Source: Cryoendolithus antarcticus (taxonomy: Eukaryota; Ascomycota; Dothideomycetes; Cladosporiales; Cladosporiaceae). From it: a stretch of DNA of 64,000 nt. The position numbers and the translations under genes are program-made. The notes beneath the pieces were generated by a model, which searched no databases, was not told the DNA's origin, and worked only from the letters and a program-made list of their open reading frames with translations. Each line of letters begins with the position of its first letter. Positions within the stretch are counted from its first letter, which is position 1. The DNA is taken from the NCBI GenBank assembly GCA_002077065.1, contig NAJO01000002.1:1240001-1304000 (forward strand), written 5' to 3'. Positions 33,608 to 43,602 of the stretch are shown piece after piece.

Positions 33608-34795
33608 CTACCTCCCACGACTCCGATCCCGATCTCTCCCCTCATACCTTTCCTCATACCGCTGCCCTCCACCCCTGTCCCTCTTCTCATGCCTGCTCTC
33701 CTGCCACTTGTTCTCTGCCCAGTTCGCTCCCAACCCCCCAACAATGCCCCCAAGAGCCATATCTCGCCTCTTGTCCTTCTTCCCGCCACTGATCTCCTTC
33801 CCGATCAGCCCTCCAATTACGGCGCCTGCGATAGCTACGCCAGCACCTCGTAGCGAAGTGTCGAAGTTCTCGTCGACCTTTTCTTTGATGTCGCCTAGCG
33901 GACCTTCGCGGGAGCGAGACCGAGAGCGCGATCTGGAGCGCGAGTCGGAACGAGATCTGGAGCGATTCCGTCGAGAGTGGCGGGATTTGGAGCGGTGGCC
34001 GGAGCCATTGCGGAGGGCTACTGCACCGGCACCTGCGCCCGCGGCCCATGGGTCACCAAGACGCTCGTTGCCGCGAGTTTCCCAGTCGCGAGGAGGCTAT
34101 GAAGGGGTCAGTACCGTGGTAGGTGCCATAATTATCGATAGAACTTACGCCTCGGTACCGCTCAGTCTCGACGATCTCACGGTCGTAATCGCGCCCAGTG
34201 GCGGGATCATAGCCGCGACCATTAGACTTCACGCGCCTTCCGCTGCGCTCATCATAGTCGCTATCATCATCATCGTACCTTCCGCGCGAGTGCGAGTAGC
34301 GTCTGCCGCCGTTCGCGTGCGACATCTTAGTGCCTCTGGACTGTCGACTGCGCGTGCTACCGACGATAGATGGATGTGGTCGGCGCTTAGGATCGTCACG
34401 CTCGTCTTCGTAAGCTCTGATTACCCGTTCGCTAGTCTGGCTCTGGACTTCGAGTTCTCGGTCGCTGTAGGGATTGTAGTCTCTGTCGTTCGGATCGCGC
34501 TCAGGGCTGGGTAAGGTATTGCGATGGCGATTAGACTTTTGACGGGGTCTGTCGTTCTCTCTACTGTCTCTCCGATCGTTGCCGCGTTCCTTGGCCTCTG
34601 CCTGCTTAAGTTGTTCTTTCTGCTTTCCAGTGAGTCTGTCGTAATGTCCGCCTACTTTGTCGACGGCCTTATCGAAGTGCTTGGATGCAGTCCCGCGGTC
34701 TAAAGATTCAAGTGCAAGTTCGAGTCCGTCTTCCTGAGGCCTCTTGTGTCAGAATTTTATAATGATGAATTGAGTAATTCTGTCAGGCTCACCAT
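33608..34795 (-). CDS. Arg/Ser-rich protein with C-terminal glycine zippers
   Basis: Proposed exons are 34793-34795 (only the ATG), 34149-34733 and 33608-34096, about 358 residues. The first part (EDGLELALESLDRG, then HFDKAVDKVGGHYDRLTGKQ) is helical, the middle is highly charged and ends in an RS stretch (SKSRHSRRNRSRSRSDSRSR). Two glycine-zipper segments follow (GAGVAIAGAVIGGLIGKEI and ALGGIVGGLGANWAENKW), then a basic DR/SR tail. Intron 2 (34097-34148) is clear: GTAAGT...TTCATAG. The ATG-only first exon is weaker; a start at 34325 (MSHANGG) is the fallback. Glycine zippers suggest membrane or self association. I do not recognise a named family. Confidence 0.62.
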
Positions 34796-34807
34796 GCGAT
34801 AGCGGCA

Positions 34808-34828
34808 ACCAGAGTTTGGAACTCTGGT
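34808..34828 (-). promoter_or_regulatory. 9-bp perfect hairpin upstream of the RS-gene start
   Basis: ACCAGAGTT and AACTCTGGT form a perfect inverted repeat around a 3-nt loop, 13 bp upstream of the proposed ATG at 34795. A TATAAG string lies at about 34853-34858 on the minus strand. If transcribed, the 9-bp stem would sit in the 5' leader. Confidence 0.5.
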
Positions 34829-35524
34829 GAGGCCCCAAGCCGGCAGGCGGATCTTATACCGAGTCCGATGACGCGAGGCGCAGCACACAACTCTACTATG
34901 CTAAGGTTCTGCGCCCGGATGCTGGCTGCGTAGGGATGCAGGGCTGACAAAGGTGGTGTGCTGATTATTGATGGGAGAAAGTGATGGGAGCTGTCGTCTC
35001 ACCGGAGGTAATGAGGCTGCGTTCTCTCTCCTGTCGGTGGAATGGCGGGCGTCTGGCTAGTAGCTTTTACTCGGTCACTGTCAGGCACGTTGCCGTCGCC
35101 TAACCGCCAGCCATCGCCCTTCCACTGTGTCTTGGCGGGTATGTCATCTTGCAGCAGCGCTGATTTTGTGCGCCCACGTGGAGCGTGCACGGCGCGGGGC
35201 ATTCATGTCACAGCCCTGTGGCTTTCTGCGTGGAGGCGGGGTGGTGGTGGCAGTGATGGGTCGTCCGGTGAGGAGGTGGACTTCCAGGTGTGCTAAGGAA
35301 GGTGCGATGGACACCTCGCTTCACTTACAAAACTCGTGATGGCAAAGCAATTACACGATTCTTCGCATGTCAACGGCGCAATTGTCGGAAACCATGCTGC
35401 ACAGCTGGACCGCCATCGATGCGAACATTGGTTGGGCAATATATCCAGTGTATCATCTATCAAGGACAACCTTCACCAGCATTATGTCGAAATGAAGGTG
35501 TTGGGTGCCACGCCATGCCACCCA
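34829..35524. other. Intergenic region
   Basis: About 0.7 kb upstream of the RS gene and downstream of the reductase gene. No supported coding frame. Confidence 0.4.
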
Positions 35525-36238
35525 TTACGCTCCCAATTCCTTGAGTTTCGCGTTTCGAACCAGTCTCCCCTGAGCCTCCACACCTCTGCCCTCTCGAAGA
35601 GGACTTCCATCACCCATCACCAACTTCAAACACGCTTTCGCTAGGACATTTGTCGTGATCACGAATGAAGGCGCCACAAACCTCATGACCACCCCCAGAA
35701 ACCTCGTTCCTCGGTCCATAATACCCATCTTTCGCTCCATCAGGCCCTTCCCCTCGTCATCAATCACCGCCGGCCTCACGTTGAAGACCTTCAGTCCTGG
35801 CGAGTCCAGTTCGAGCAAAGCTTTCTCAGTCCTCCCTTTGACTCGCGCGAATAGCTGCCCCTTCTCCTCCATACTCGCGCCTTCGCCGGACATGAAGACG
35901 AAGTTGAAGTCCCCACTCTCGTTCAGTCCAGCGAAAGCCTTAACAGCAGCGAGCGTGTAGTCGTACGTGACCCTCGTGTAGTCGGCTTCGTTCATGCCCA
36001 CTGCGCTGATGCCGAGTGCCCAGACGCAGCCTCTGGCGCCTTTGAGTTGAGCGAGAGTCTCCGGCGGATACGACGCGAAGTCATCTTGAATGATAACATT
36101 GGCTTTCGAGTGACCTTCAGCGAGCTTCACGCGGCGGCGGGAGAGGACAGAGATGCGAGAGATTGATGGGGAGTTCAGGGCGCGTTGGAGGATGGCGGAT
36201 CCTGCCTTGCCTGTGGCGCCGGAGAGGATGATGTGCAT
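35525..36238 (-). CDS. NAD(P)-binding Rossmann-fold protein (HTATIP2/NmrA-like short atypical SDR)
   Basis: A single exon of 237 codons from ATG 36238. The N-terminus MHIILSGATGKAGSAILQRAL carries the GxxGxxG dinucleotide motif of atypical short-chain dehydrogenases, followed by ISRISVLSRR, where the Arg suits NADPH. CVWALGISAVGMNEADYTRVTYDY sits where the classical active-site region begins, and FNFVFMSGEGASMEEKG gives the Ser strand. A YxxxK pair is not obvious (RVKGRTEKALLE follows instead), so it may be a binding or regulatory protein rather than a reductase. Relatives include the HTATIP2/TIP30 group. Substrate unknown. Confidence 0.8.
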   Translation of the reverse strand: MHIILSGATGKAGSAILQRALNSPSISRISVLSRRRVKLAEGHSKANVIIQDDFASYPPETLAQLKGARGCVWALGISAVGMNEADYTRVTYDYTLAAVKAFAGLNESGDFNFVFMSGEGASMEEKGQLFARVKGRTEKALLELDSPGLKVFNVRPAVIDDEGKGLMERKMGIMDRGTRFLGVVMRFVAPSFVITTNVLAKACLKLVMGDGSPLREGRGVEAQGRLVRNAKLKELGA

Positions 36239-36595
36239 GATCAGAGTTTCGAGGCAAGTCACGCTGGAGGCGCAGTTCCCACCATCATCAGGCCTGTACT
36301 CGACGAAGTCTACGACACGTTTGCAGCGTTAAGAACCCGGCTATATGTGCGGACGCACGCCGTTATTAGGCAACATCAGCATCACAGGAACGGAGATGAG
36401 TGAAGTTCTGGTCTCCGTCAGCCGCAGCTGATGAATGATCTCCTAGTGCCCGGTCACTGAAGATCTCCGATCAACATTATGCTACTATCATTTGCACTGC
36501 GTTGACTGTGCTAAACTTTACCACGATGCACGAGAAAGTTGCCTCGTTGGTATCTTCATACCTCTGGGACGGCGAAAGTAATACAGCATAGATCT

Positions 36596-37363
36596 CTACC
36601 CAAAAGCCTTCTCGACTATATCCGCCAGCTCCCCCAACGACATTACCCTCAACTTATACCTATACTCCTCTTGCATATCCTCAGCAGTTCTCCCCCATTT
36701 CTCTACAACCCCATACCGATCGACCCATACGCTCTGCATACCCATCTCCCTCGCAGGCTCCTGATCATGGAAGATGCTCTGAGCGACATGCAGCAACTCA
36801 CCCTTCTCTGCGCCGAACTCCGATTTGGCGTGATCGAGCAGGTAATGGAAATTCTTCAAGTCGGGCTTGTAAGATCCGATGTCTTCGGCTATGTACCACG
36901 CGTCGAATCTGCAGCCGTTGAGGGGACCAGAGAGTGTGCCGTTGAAGGACTCGTGGTCGACGTTTGAGATTGGGATGAGCTTGTAATGCTTTGATAGTCG
37001 CTGGATGGCGTCCACGGTGTCTTCGAAAGCTGGGTAGGAGCCAATGGTGCTGCCATGCTTGATCGCGGCTTCTTCGACTTGCTGTGCAGTCAGCTTGCCG
37101 TCCGCTATCAGGTTCAACGCAGCAGCGTAGCGGCGAAGTCCTTCGGCATTGATGTCCGATTTCTTCATCGTTGGGTGTTCGCGCTCCACTGGGGTCGTGT
37201 AGAAGTATAGCCTCTCGAGTATCTCATCATCGTCCTTGGGTAGGTATGGGCCGATGGCAGTGTCGCGCGATGATGCTCTCATGCCGCCGTTCCAGTCGAT
37301 CAATGTGCCGTAGATGTCGAAGGAGAGAGCCTTGAGCTGTTTCCAGGGAATGTCGGATCCCAT
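36596..37363 (-). CDS. Haloacid dehalogenase type II-like hydrolase (HAD superfamily)
   Basis: A single exon of 255 codons from ATG 37363 (MGSDIPWKQLKAL). HAD motif I is FDIYGTLIDW with the nucleophile Asp, motif II is PISNVDHESF, motif III Lys lies in DIGSYKPDLKNF, and motif IV is in VAQSIFHDQEPAREMGM. The DxYGT form and the QSIFHD motif match the 2-haloacid dehalogenase type II branch, whose fungal members have largely unknown natural substrates. No signal peptide. The upstream in-frame stretch to 37486 is probably 5' leader. Confidence 0.9.
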   Translation of the reverse strand: MGSDIPWKQLKALSFDIYGTLIDWNGGMRASSRDTAIGPYLPKDDDEILERLYFYTTPVEREHPTMKKSDINAEGLRRYAAALNLIADGKLTAQQVEEAAIKHGSTIGSYPAFEDTVDAIQRLSKHYKLIPISNVDHESFNGTLSGPLNGCRFDAWYIAEDIGSYKPDLKNFHYLLDHAKSEFGAEKGELLHVAQSIFHDQEPAREMGMQSVWVDRYGVVEKWGRTAEDMQEEYRYKLRVMSLGELADIVEKAFG

Positions 37364-37996
37364 TGCAGGTTCAGTACTATTTGTGGGAATGGAAGGGGAC
37401 AGAAAAACGCATTGTTGGTACCGTGAGCTTACGACAATACGCCCTAAAAGATTTTGGAAGTTGGGATGAAAAAGTGAGTGAAGCAAAGATGGTTGTTGTA
37501 TACCTGACCATCACCGCGCCCTTCCACATCATGTCCTACTGCAGTCTGTCATGCTGAAGAGCAGATCGGCACGACTTCGAGACTATCGTGGTTCGGAGAG
37601 CTCACCATGATTTTCGAGTGATCGACTCTCGTTGCTAGTATCACACCTTGGACTGAGGGTATTGGGACTGGTGGTGGCCACTTGTTTGGGAAAAGAAGAG
37701 ACGCCTGTTCTGTCCAAGCGCAGAGTAATGCCAGAACCGACTGTGCTGAAGTTTGCGACGGTCGTGCCCATATATTCAGCACTGAAGCCTTCCGAAGAAG
37801 AAGGAGTAGCGCGTAGGCTCATGTACCAGGCGCTGCGTCAACGCAATACCAGGTGTGTGATCAGCGGGAAAGTTCGAAATTGAACTTCGAGAGTGTCTTC
37901 GATTATGCTTCGCCTCCCGCGTGTCATGCCTAATACCTAATGAACCGACTCCAGCCAAGTACCCGAACTCCTACACCATTCCTTCATTCATCACAC
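37364..37996. other. Intergenic region
   Basis: About 0.63 kb between the HAD gene start and the MTC1 stop, both on the minus strand. Nothing recognisable. Confidence 0.4.
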
Positions 37997-39532
37997 TCAT
38001 ATCGCCCTCGCAGCCTCTCCACTGATATCTCCCTCCTCCCTCCTCTTGCCCCTCCCAAATCCACCTTCTCCAACACCCATGCGCTTCGCCACATACCTTT
38101 GTGCCACGAGTCCGACGCCCAGGCTGAGCACCTCCTCCACCCACTCTGCTACCCATTCCCTCGGGTCAACGCCACCGGCCGCAATGATCTCCTGAATCGA
38201 GTCCGGCAGGCCGTTCTCATCGCTCGCACTTGCGTCCAGCCAATCCGCCCAACGTCGCGGGAAGGGCTGCGAAAGTGACGAGAAGGATAGGCTGTGCAAA
38301 GGGTCGTGCAGGTAGATCGCAAAGGCAATCAATGGCTCGGGATCGGCAGGCGGCTCTGCGACGGCAGACTTCTCGTCCTCACCCCGGGCGGAGTCCGCGA
38401 ACAGTGCGCTGTCTTCTTCGTACCCGATAGCCTGGATAGCAAGGAAGATGTCTGAGCTCCTCACCGGATTGCTCTCAGACAACACCTCACTAGCCCGCTT
38501 AGCAGCAGCTTCAACGCCACCACTCCGCTCGAAGAACTCCTTTGCGTACGCCTCAGCGCTCACTCTTGCGAGCCGAGTCCCCTCAACCACACCTTCCACA
38601 GCGCCCAGACTTCGTTGCAGACCCTCATCTCGCCACCAGGGCCCATCGCTCCACCCACTGCTATTAGTCCCCAGCACTCCACCTCTATAACCTTGTGCCT
38701 CAGAACCAGTGCGTCCACGACTCCTTTGCTCACTACCACGCTGTATGACCATCAATTCGCCTCCCTCGACCTGGGCCATCGTCCGTGAGAACACGCCATA
38801 GATCAGCGGATCGAGACTCGGGTACCCGACCACATCGTGCGTAGCGTGTATCTGTAGTCTCTCATGTGCTGAGATCGGCGGTGCAATGTGCTGGATCAGA
38901 CTCGTGAAAGTCGGTAAAGCGCGACTTGTGATATCCGAGCCCAGATACTGGAGGTTCGACAAGTTCTTCCCGCCAATAGACCGTACTTGATCCGCCCAAC
39001 GCTGCGCTTCTTCGTTGCCGCTGATCTCCTTCGCCAGCGTCTCGGCCTGCTTCACAGCTGCCGAAGCCGCAGAAGTCAAAGATCCCCACCAGCCTCCTCC
39101 TCCGCTAGTCTGTGCGACAGGAGCAGCAGCCTTCTCCTGCAGTCCTGCTTCATCCTGCCCCGGCGTAACAGCACGATGAAACTCCCTCCCCTCTCCACTC
39201 CTCCGCTCACCTCCCAGCGATGCCACACTCCGCCTCGCGCGATCCTCACTGCTCGTCCGCCCGCTCGGAGGCCCAGAAGAAGCAGGCGTGTAGCCCGTCT
39301 TCGTCGCGGCGCTGGTAGTCGAGCTCGCTACACGCGGCGTTGCAGGGCGGGACGTCTGTTGTGAAGGGCGAGCGGCGAGCTGGGCCTGCAAGTCACCGAA
39401 GAGGTCATCATCGCTGGAGACAGGGGCGGGTTTGGACGCGGGGACTGAGGGGGTAGCGGAGCGGGGTGGAGGCTGTTCGTCGACGCCGAGGTTGTCGAGG
39501 TCGGCGAGGAGGTCGTCGGCTTTGCGCGCCAT
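37997..39532 (-). CDS. MTC1: Maintenance of telomere capping protein 1 (MTC1)-like
   Basis: An intronless gene of 511 codons from ATG 39532. The N-terminus MARKADDLLADLDNLGVDE and the DDDLFGDLQAQLAARP segment are typical of the fungal MTC1 family. A disordered Ser/Thr/Pro region (residues 30-140) precedes a conserved core: GGWWGSLTSAASAAVKQAE, LQIHATHDVVGYPSLDPLIYGVFSRTM, and late PLIAFAIYLHDPLHSLSFSSLSQ with RRWADWLDAS. The tail includes WVAEWVEEVLSLGVGLVAQRYV. Yeast MTC1 interacts genetically with CDC13 and is associated with COPI vesicles; its biochemical role is not settled. A 369-bp gap separates it from the divergent hydrolase gene. Confidence 0.88.
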   Translation of the reverse strand: MARKADDLLADLDNLGVDEQPPPRSATPSVPASKPAPVSSDDDLFGDLQAQLAARPSQQTSRPATPRVASSTTSAATKTGYTPASSGPPSGRTSSEDRARRSVASLGGERRSGEGREFHRAVTPGQDEAGLQEKAAAPVAQTSGGGGWWGSLTSAASAAVKQAETLAKEISGNEEAQRWADQVRSIGGKNLSNLQYLGSDITSRALPTFTSLIQHIAPPISAHERLQIHATHDVVGYPSLDPLIYGVFSRTMAQVEGGELMVIQRGSEQRSRGRTGSEAQGYRGGVLGTNSSGWSDGPWWRDEGLQRSLGAVEGVVEGTRLARVSAEAYAKEFFERSGGVEAAAKRASEVLSESNPVRSSDIFLAIQAIGYEEDSALFADSARGEDEKSAVAEPPADPEPLIAFAIYLHDPLHSLSFSSLSQPFPRRWADWLDASASDENGLPDSIQEIIAAGGVDPREWVAEWVEEVLSLGVGLVAQRYVAKRMGVGEGGFGRGKRREEGDISGEAARAI

Positions 39533-39901
39533 GCTGTCTGTTGTGTTGATGTATAGCCTAAGGGCGTTAGATGTAGAAGTAGGCTAGATACGTGATCAGC
39601 GCGGCGTGATGTAGCAAGCTGCCAAACAAGCTTTCCCCGGAGTCGACAGGGACCAGCAGCGGGGACGGAGTAGGGGGGTGGCACAGCCGGGTCTGACAGT
39701 ACATGCACTTCTCACTCCTCGGGCCATCAGTTCATGTGGAGCCTCGCGACTCCCCTGCCCCGCACACCATGTCAACATCTGCAGGTACACGTAGATTCAA
39801 ACAATAGGTAGCTGACTTGGTCGCCCGAGTTTATCTTGTCTACTCCATCTCGTTGCTCTCCATTCAAGTAGACCAGCAAGTGTTGAGTACATTCGAGCAA
39901 T
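39533..39901. promoter_or_regulatory. Divergent promoter region MTC1 / hydrolase
   Basis: A 369-bp head-to-head gap that must contain both promoters. No element is assigned. Confidence 0.45.
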
Positions 39902-40944
39902 ATGGCCAACCTTAATCTGAAGTCCGTCCATCCCTTCCTTCAACATAACGGCACAACTCTCGACATCGACACGAGAATCGAAAGCTACACGCATGACCAT
40001 GGCGAAGGTGCCATCCTTTGTATGGTCCATGGCTATCCTCAGTCAAGCTATATGTCCGTACTTACTTGCCCCCTCGACCCTGATCCCGACTAAGGCTTCC
40101 CAGGTGGCGTCACGTACCTCTTCCCTTGCCCAAGTGACGGACGAGATCTCACAATCAACAGGTCATCCCCGCCCTGAAAGACAACTACTCACTCTTCGTC
40201 CCCGAGCTCCCCAACTACGGCATCTCCACGACGTCCATGCCCTGGAACAAGCGCGACATGGGCGCTTTGCTCCTCCGCGCCATGCACGCCACCCTGAAAT
40301 CCGGCTCAACACGCCCAATAATCTGGTGCTCCCATGACCGCGGCGCCCGTCTCGGCCACCGCTTGCTAACCTCCCCTTCCTCTCTGACCCAGAACATCAA
40401 AGCCGCAATCTTCATGGACATTGTCCCCTCGCTCGAGCAATGGAAAGCTTTCGCCAACCCCGCAGCAAGTGTTGCCTACTTCCACTGGCCTTTCCTGGCG
40501 CGCCCGGATGCGCCGGAGATGATCACCTCGATGGGAGGGGCGAAGTACTGCCGGCTTATCATGGAGCGCGGTAAAGGCCAGAACGATGACGGTGTTGCCA
40601 GCATGCAGTCCGATGATGCGTGGGATCACTACTGTGCTGTGTTTGATACGAAAGCTGCGATTGATGGGAGTTGTGCGGATTATACTGATGGCGCTATGCC
40701 GGAGTGTGAGGCGCAGACTGAGGATCAAAAGGCGGGGCGGAAAGTGCAGGTCCCGCTGCTGGTGCTGTACTCCGAAGGGAGCTTAGCAAGGATGCACGAC
40801 GTGCCCAAGATCTGGAGAGACTGGGTGACAGGCGAACTGGAGTGTGTCGGGGTGGGCGAGGGCCATGGCCATTACTTCCCTGAAAGTAGACCGGAGTTCG
40901 TGGTGGAGCAGGTGAAGCGGTGGGTGGCGAAAGTCTTGTCGTGA
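39902..40944 (+). CDS. Alpha/beta hydrolase, epoxide hydrolase / haloacetate dehalogenase type, with a 10-nt microexon
   Basis: Three exons (39902-40053, 40104-40113, 40162-40944) give about 314 residues. The 10-nt middle exon GTGGCGTCAC is needed to produce SSYMWRHVIPALKDNY, the usual sequence after the oxyanion motif HGYPQ. The nucleophile elbow CSHDRGARLGHRL has Asp as the catalytic residue, as in epoxide hydrolases and fluoroacetate dehalogenases. The acid/base side ends with VGEGHGHYFPESRPE, whose His is the likely general base. The cap domain lies around residues 140-215. Substrate unknown; xenobiotic or oxylipin epoxides are possible. Its stop is only 11 bp from the stop of the convergent CofD-like gene. 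Confidence 0.88.
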
Positions 40945-40955
40945 ACGCATAGGTA

Positions 40956-42570
40956 TCAGCCGACAAGGGTGTTTCGCCGCGCTAAGCCTCGACCCTCACG
41001 TCTGCCCACAATCGCATCCAGCACCTGTCCTAGAGCCTTACTATCGTACCTCCCTGCCTGTCGTCCGTACACTCTCACTGTCTCGATCCCTAGCTGACCG
41101 AATGCCAACCGGTCGACCTTCGGACTGGCGGGTGAGTCCATGTAGATCACATGCGTGACATACTGCCAGTACTCGTCGGGCTCTGGTGGTGCTGCGTCTC
41201 TGCTCTCGATGCCTGCCCGTGCAACTGCAGCGACAAAGTCCAGCGCCGTGAATGGATTAGAGCTTGGCCCTGTCTCACGATCAAGCGTTCCATTCAAGAT
41301 TAGGATTTTGGACTTCACTTTCGGGTCCGCGAGCGCTTGACCGACCCCTCGTAATACCAGGGACGGGATGATCGAAGTGAACAACGAGCCAATACTGTAG
41401 ATCACCGTAGTCGCTTCATCGAGTGTGGTAAGCACGCGCGGATTAGCGGGCATGCGGATCTCCTGGCCGTAAGGGTTGATGTACCAGAGCCTTTCAACCC
41501 TTGCTGGCAAGTCAGCTTCGAGAGCCTTCGAAATTGCTAGTGCCGGCTTCCTCAATACGGGTAACGAGCCAGGCGGGTTGGCGTCTTCGATCTTATCAGC
41601 CTCCTCGGTCGGGTGCGGAGTTGCGTAGCCCGATCTTGAAGACAGCTGGGCTGGAGGCACAGGCACGGCGGCTGTGGGATGAGAAGGGTGCGAAATGTTG
41701 TTCTGGCCTGTGATCACGTCGCCGTTGGTCAGGCCAGCAGCTATATGGCAAGCGAAGTTGGTATTCAGGACCGGGAGGACGGAGACGTGAGATGGGACGC
41801 CGCATGTGCTGGACAGGAGGTAGACGGCTGCTTCGAAGGAGCCTGTGAAGAGGCGTGCTCTAGTCTCGTATCAGTAGTGCATCGCTGGAGACGGAGTGAA
41901 GATCACTTGCCCTGTGAGGAAGAGGTTGCCGACGCTCGCGCCACTCCAGTCGAATCTACTGCTTGGGCGGAGGCGTTTGACGACTTCAAGATTCATCACG
42001 TTGAGGAAGCTACGAATAAGCTCTTGCTTAGGCAGGCTCACACCGTCCCACAGCGGAGAGGCGGCTTCGACGATGTCCAGCCACTCGGCACGGGCAGTCT
42101 GGTAGTCGCGTGCCAGTCGGTGATTGAAGAACGCCCTGATCGCTACACTTTCGGCGCTCGAGTCGGGGATGAGACGGACAAGGCGCGAGCGTACGTCGCC
42201 GATACCTAGTACTGATTGATTAGCGCCGATGAACATACGCGATGAAGTAAGTCAATTAATGCTTACCAGGTCCACCGAACACCCTGATGATCTCGCTCGA
42301 CGATCCGCCATTGTCACTGATGGGGATCACATAGCTCAAGGTCGTCTGGTTCGCTGCTCGTAGCTCTTCGAAGACATCGACGAGGTTGTTCGCTGCGCTT
42401 CCGCCTGAAAAGACCACAATGCCACCTCTACGAGTTGGAGAGGCAGCTCGTGTTGGCTTGAGGGGAGGTGTCAAGTTCGGATGATCGCCATTAACCTGCG
42501 CACCGTTGGTGTGGGTGGTAGCTTGAGACATTGAGAGGTGAGGACATTGTCGAGCATGGAAATTGCACAT
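40956..42570 (-). CDS. CofD/UPF0052-like protein
   Basis: Three exons (42267-42570, 41911-42205, 40956-41859) give about 500 residues. The core begins GGIVVFSGGSAANNLVDVF, then SYVIPISDNGGSSSEIIRVFGGPGIGDVRSRL, the nucleotide/phosphate-binding signatures of the CofD/YvcK fold. ASVGNLFLTGARLFTGSF and later TVIYSIGSLFTSIIPSLV follow. Bacterial CofD transfers phospholactate in F420 synthesis and YvcK controls central metabolism; the fungal group is uncharacterised. Intron 2 is a GC-AG intron (donor GG-GCAAGT, 51 nt), because only this joins LTG to ARLFTG in frame. The start at 42570 has a better context (ACCATG) than the in-frame ATG at 42531. Confidence 0.85.
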
Positions 42571-42904
42571 GGTCTAGTGCCATGCTTGACATGTGAGACA
42601 CGAAGCTTGATACGTTCTTGGTGAAGTCAAAGTCACCCAAGCAGAAAGCCTGAAATAGGAAACAGCCTGATAATGCAAGGGAGGAGCTTGGCCAGTGGAA
42701 TGATGAGGGTAAAACTAGCATTCATAACGGTATATACATTGCAGCGAGCGGAATCTGGCAGTAGTCGCCGCAACCCAGGTCGTGCCGGCGAGAGCGCAGT
42801 GACTCCACTCAGACATCCCCCTTCCTCTACCCACGCTCGCGTGAGCGCAGACAACAGCCAAGTGAGCCATCACACCTCACTCATCCCGACATCTCATCCT
42901 CCAC

Positions 42905-43309
42905 TCAACTCGCCGCCGCCTCCCGTCCCTCGAACCCCATATCCCTTCCCTCCTTGACCCCAGCAAAGATCCCATCTGCCACCTTCTGCCCCTCACTCCC
43001 AGCATTCACACCACCCTCCCTCTCAGCCCTCCGTCTCCGCTTCTCCAACAGTCGGTCTCGTGTGTCGCCTAGATACCGCATTTGGTTGTCTTCCATGCCT
43101 TGCAGCCAGTAGCCGAAGCTTGCGCCGATCAGGCCGTAGACGGGGTAGGCGAACAGGCCTTGTCGGTAGAAGAAGGGGCGCATTTCGATGCCGAGTTGCC
43201 AGAGACGGACTGCGACGCCTGCATGAAAGTGTTAGAGGGGATAGGCAGGGGTAGGGGCTGGAGATGAGAGCATACCGAAGCCGGACCAGAAGAGGATTTT
43301 GGAGACCAT
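42905..43309 (-). CDS. Probable mitochondrial complex I accessory subunit (14-kDa/NUXM-like)
   Basis: Two exons (43276-43309 and 42905-43218) give about 115 residues. The N-terminus MVSKILFWSGFGVAVRLWQL, continued by GIEMRPFFYRQGLFAYPVYG and ASFGYWLQGMEDNQMRYL, is the pattern I know from a small fungal NADH:ubiquinone oxidoreductase accessory subunit. One or two short hydrophobic helices (ILFWSGFGVAV; YPVYGLIGASFGYWL) precede a charged helix (TRDRLLEKRRRRAEREGG). The intron (GTATGC...CATGCAG) splits the glycine codon of WSGFG. The exact subunit name is uncertain. It shares a 293-bp divergent promoter with the Shg1-domain gene. Confidence 0.65.
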
Positions 43310-43602
43310 GGCTGCCGAGATGTGTGTAGGCGTGCGCGCGATGACGGTTAGGCCGCTTCCTTTGCCCTACAGTATGCTTTAGACAGGTTGCTGGACTGGA
43401 AGGATCCAAGTAGCGCTGAAGGTGTAGCTATGGGCCTAACTGTTGATCTCTTGATGCTGTGTTCCAGAGGTGCATGTGCAGCTCCGCGTTCTCGGGACTG
43501 TTCCCCGCAGCTTCCGATGGCCACTTTCAAACGCGCTTCACGACAGTCGATGTCCACTTTCACCCCACCACTCCACGCGCTCATTCACCCTCCACCGCCA
43601 TC
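43310..43602. promoter_or_regulatory. Divergent promoter region complex I subunit / Shg1-domain gene
   Basis: A 293-bp head-to-head gap. The Shg1 gene frame is open back to about 43459 without an ATG before 43603, whose context ATCATGG is strong. Confidence 0.45.
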
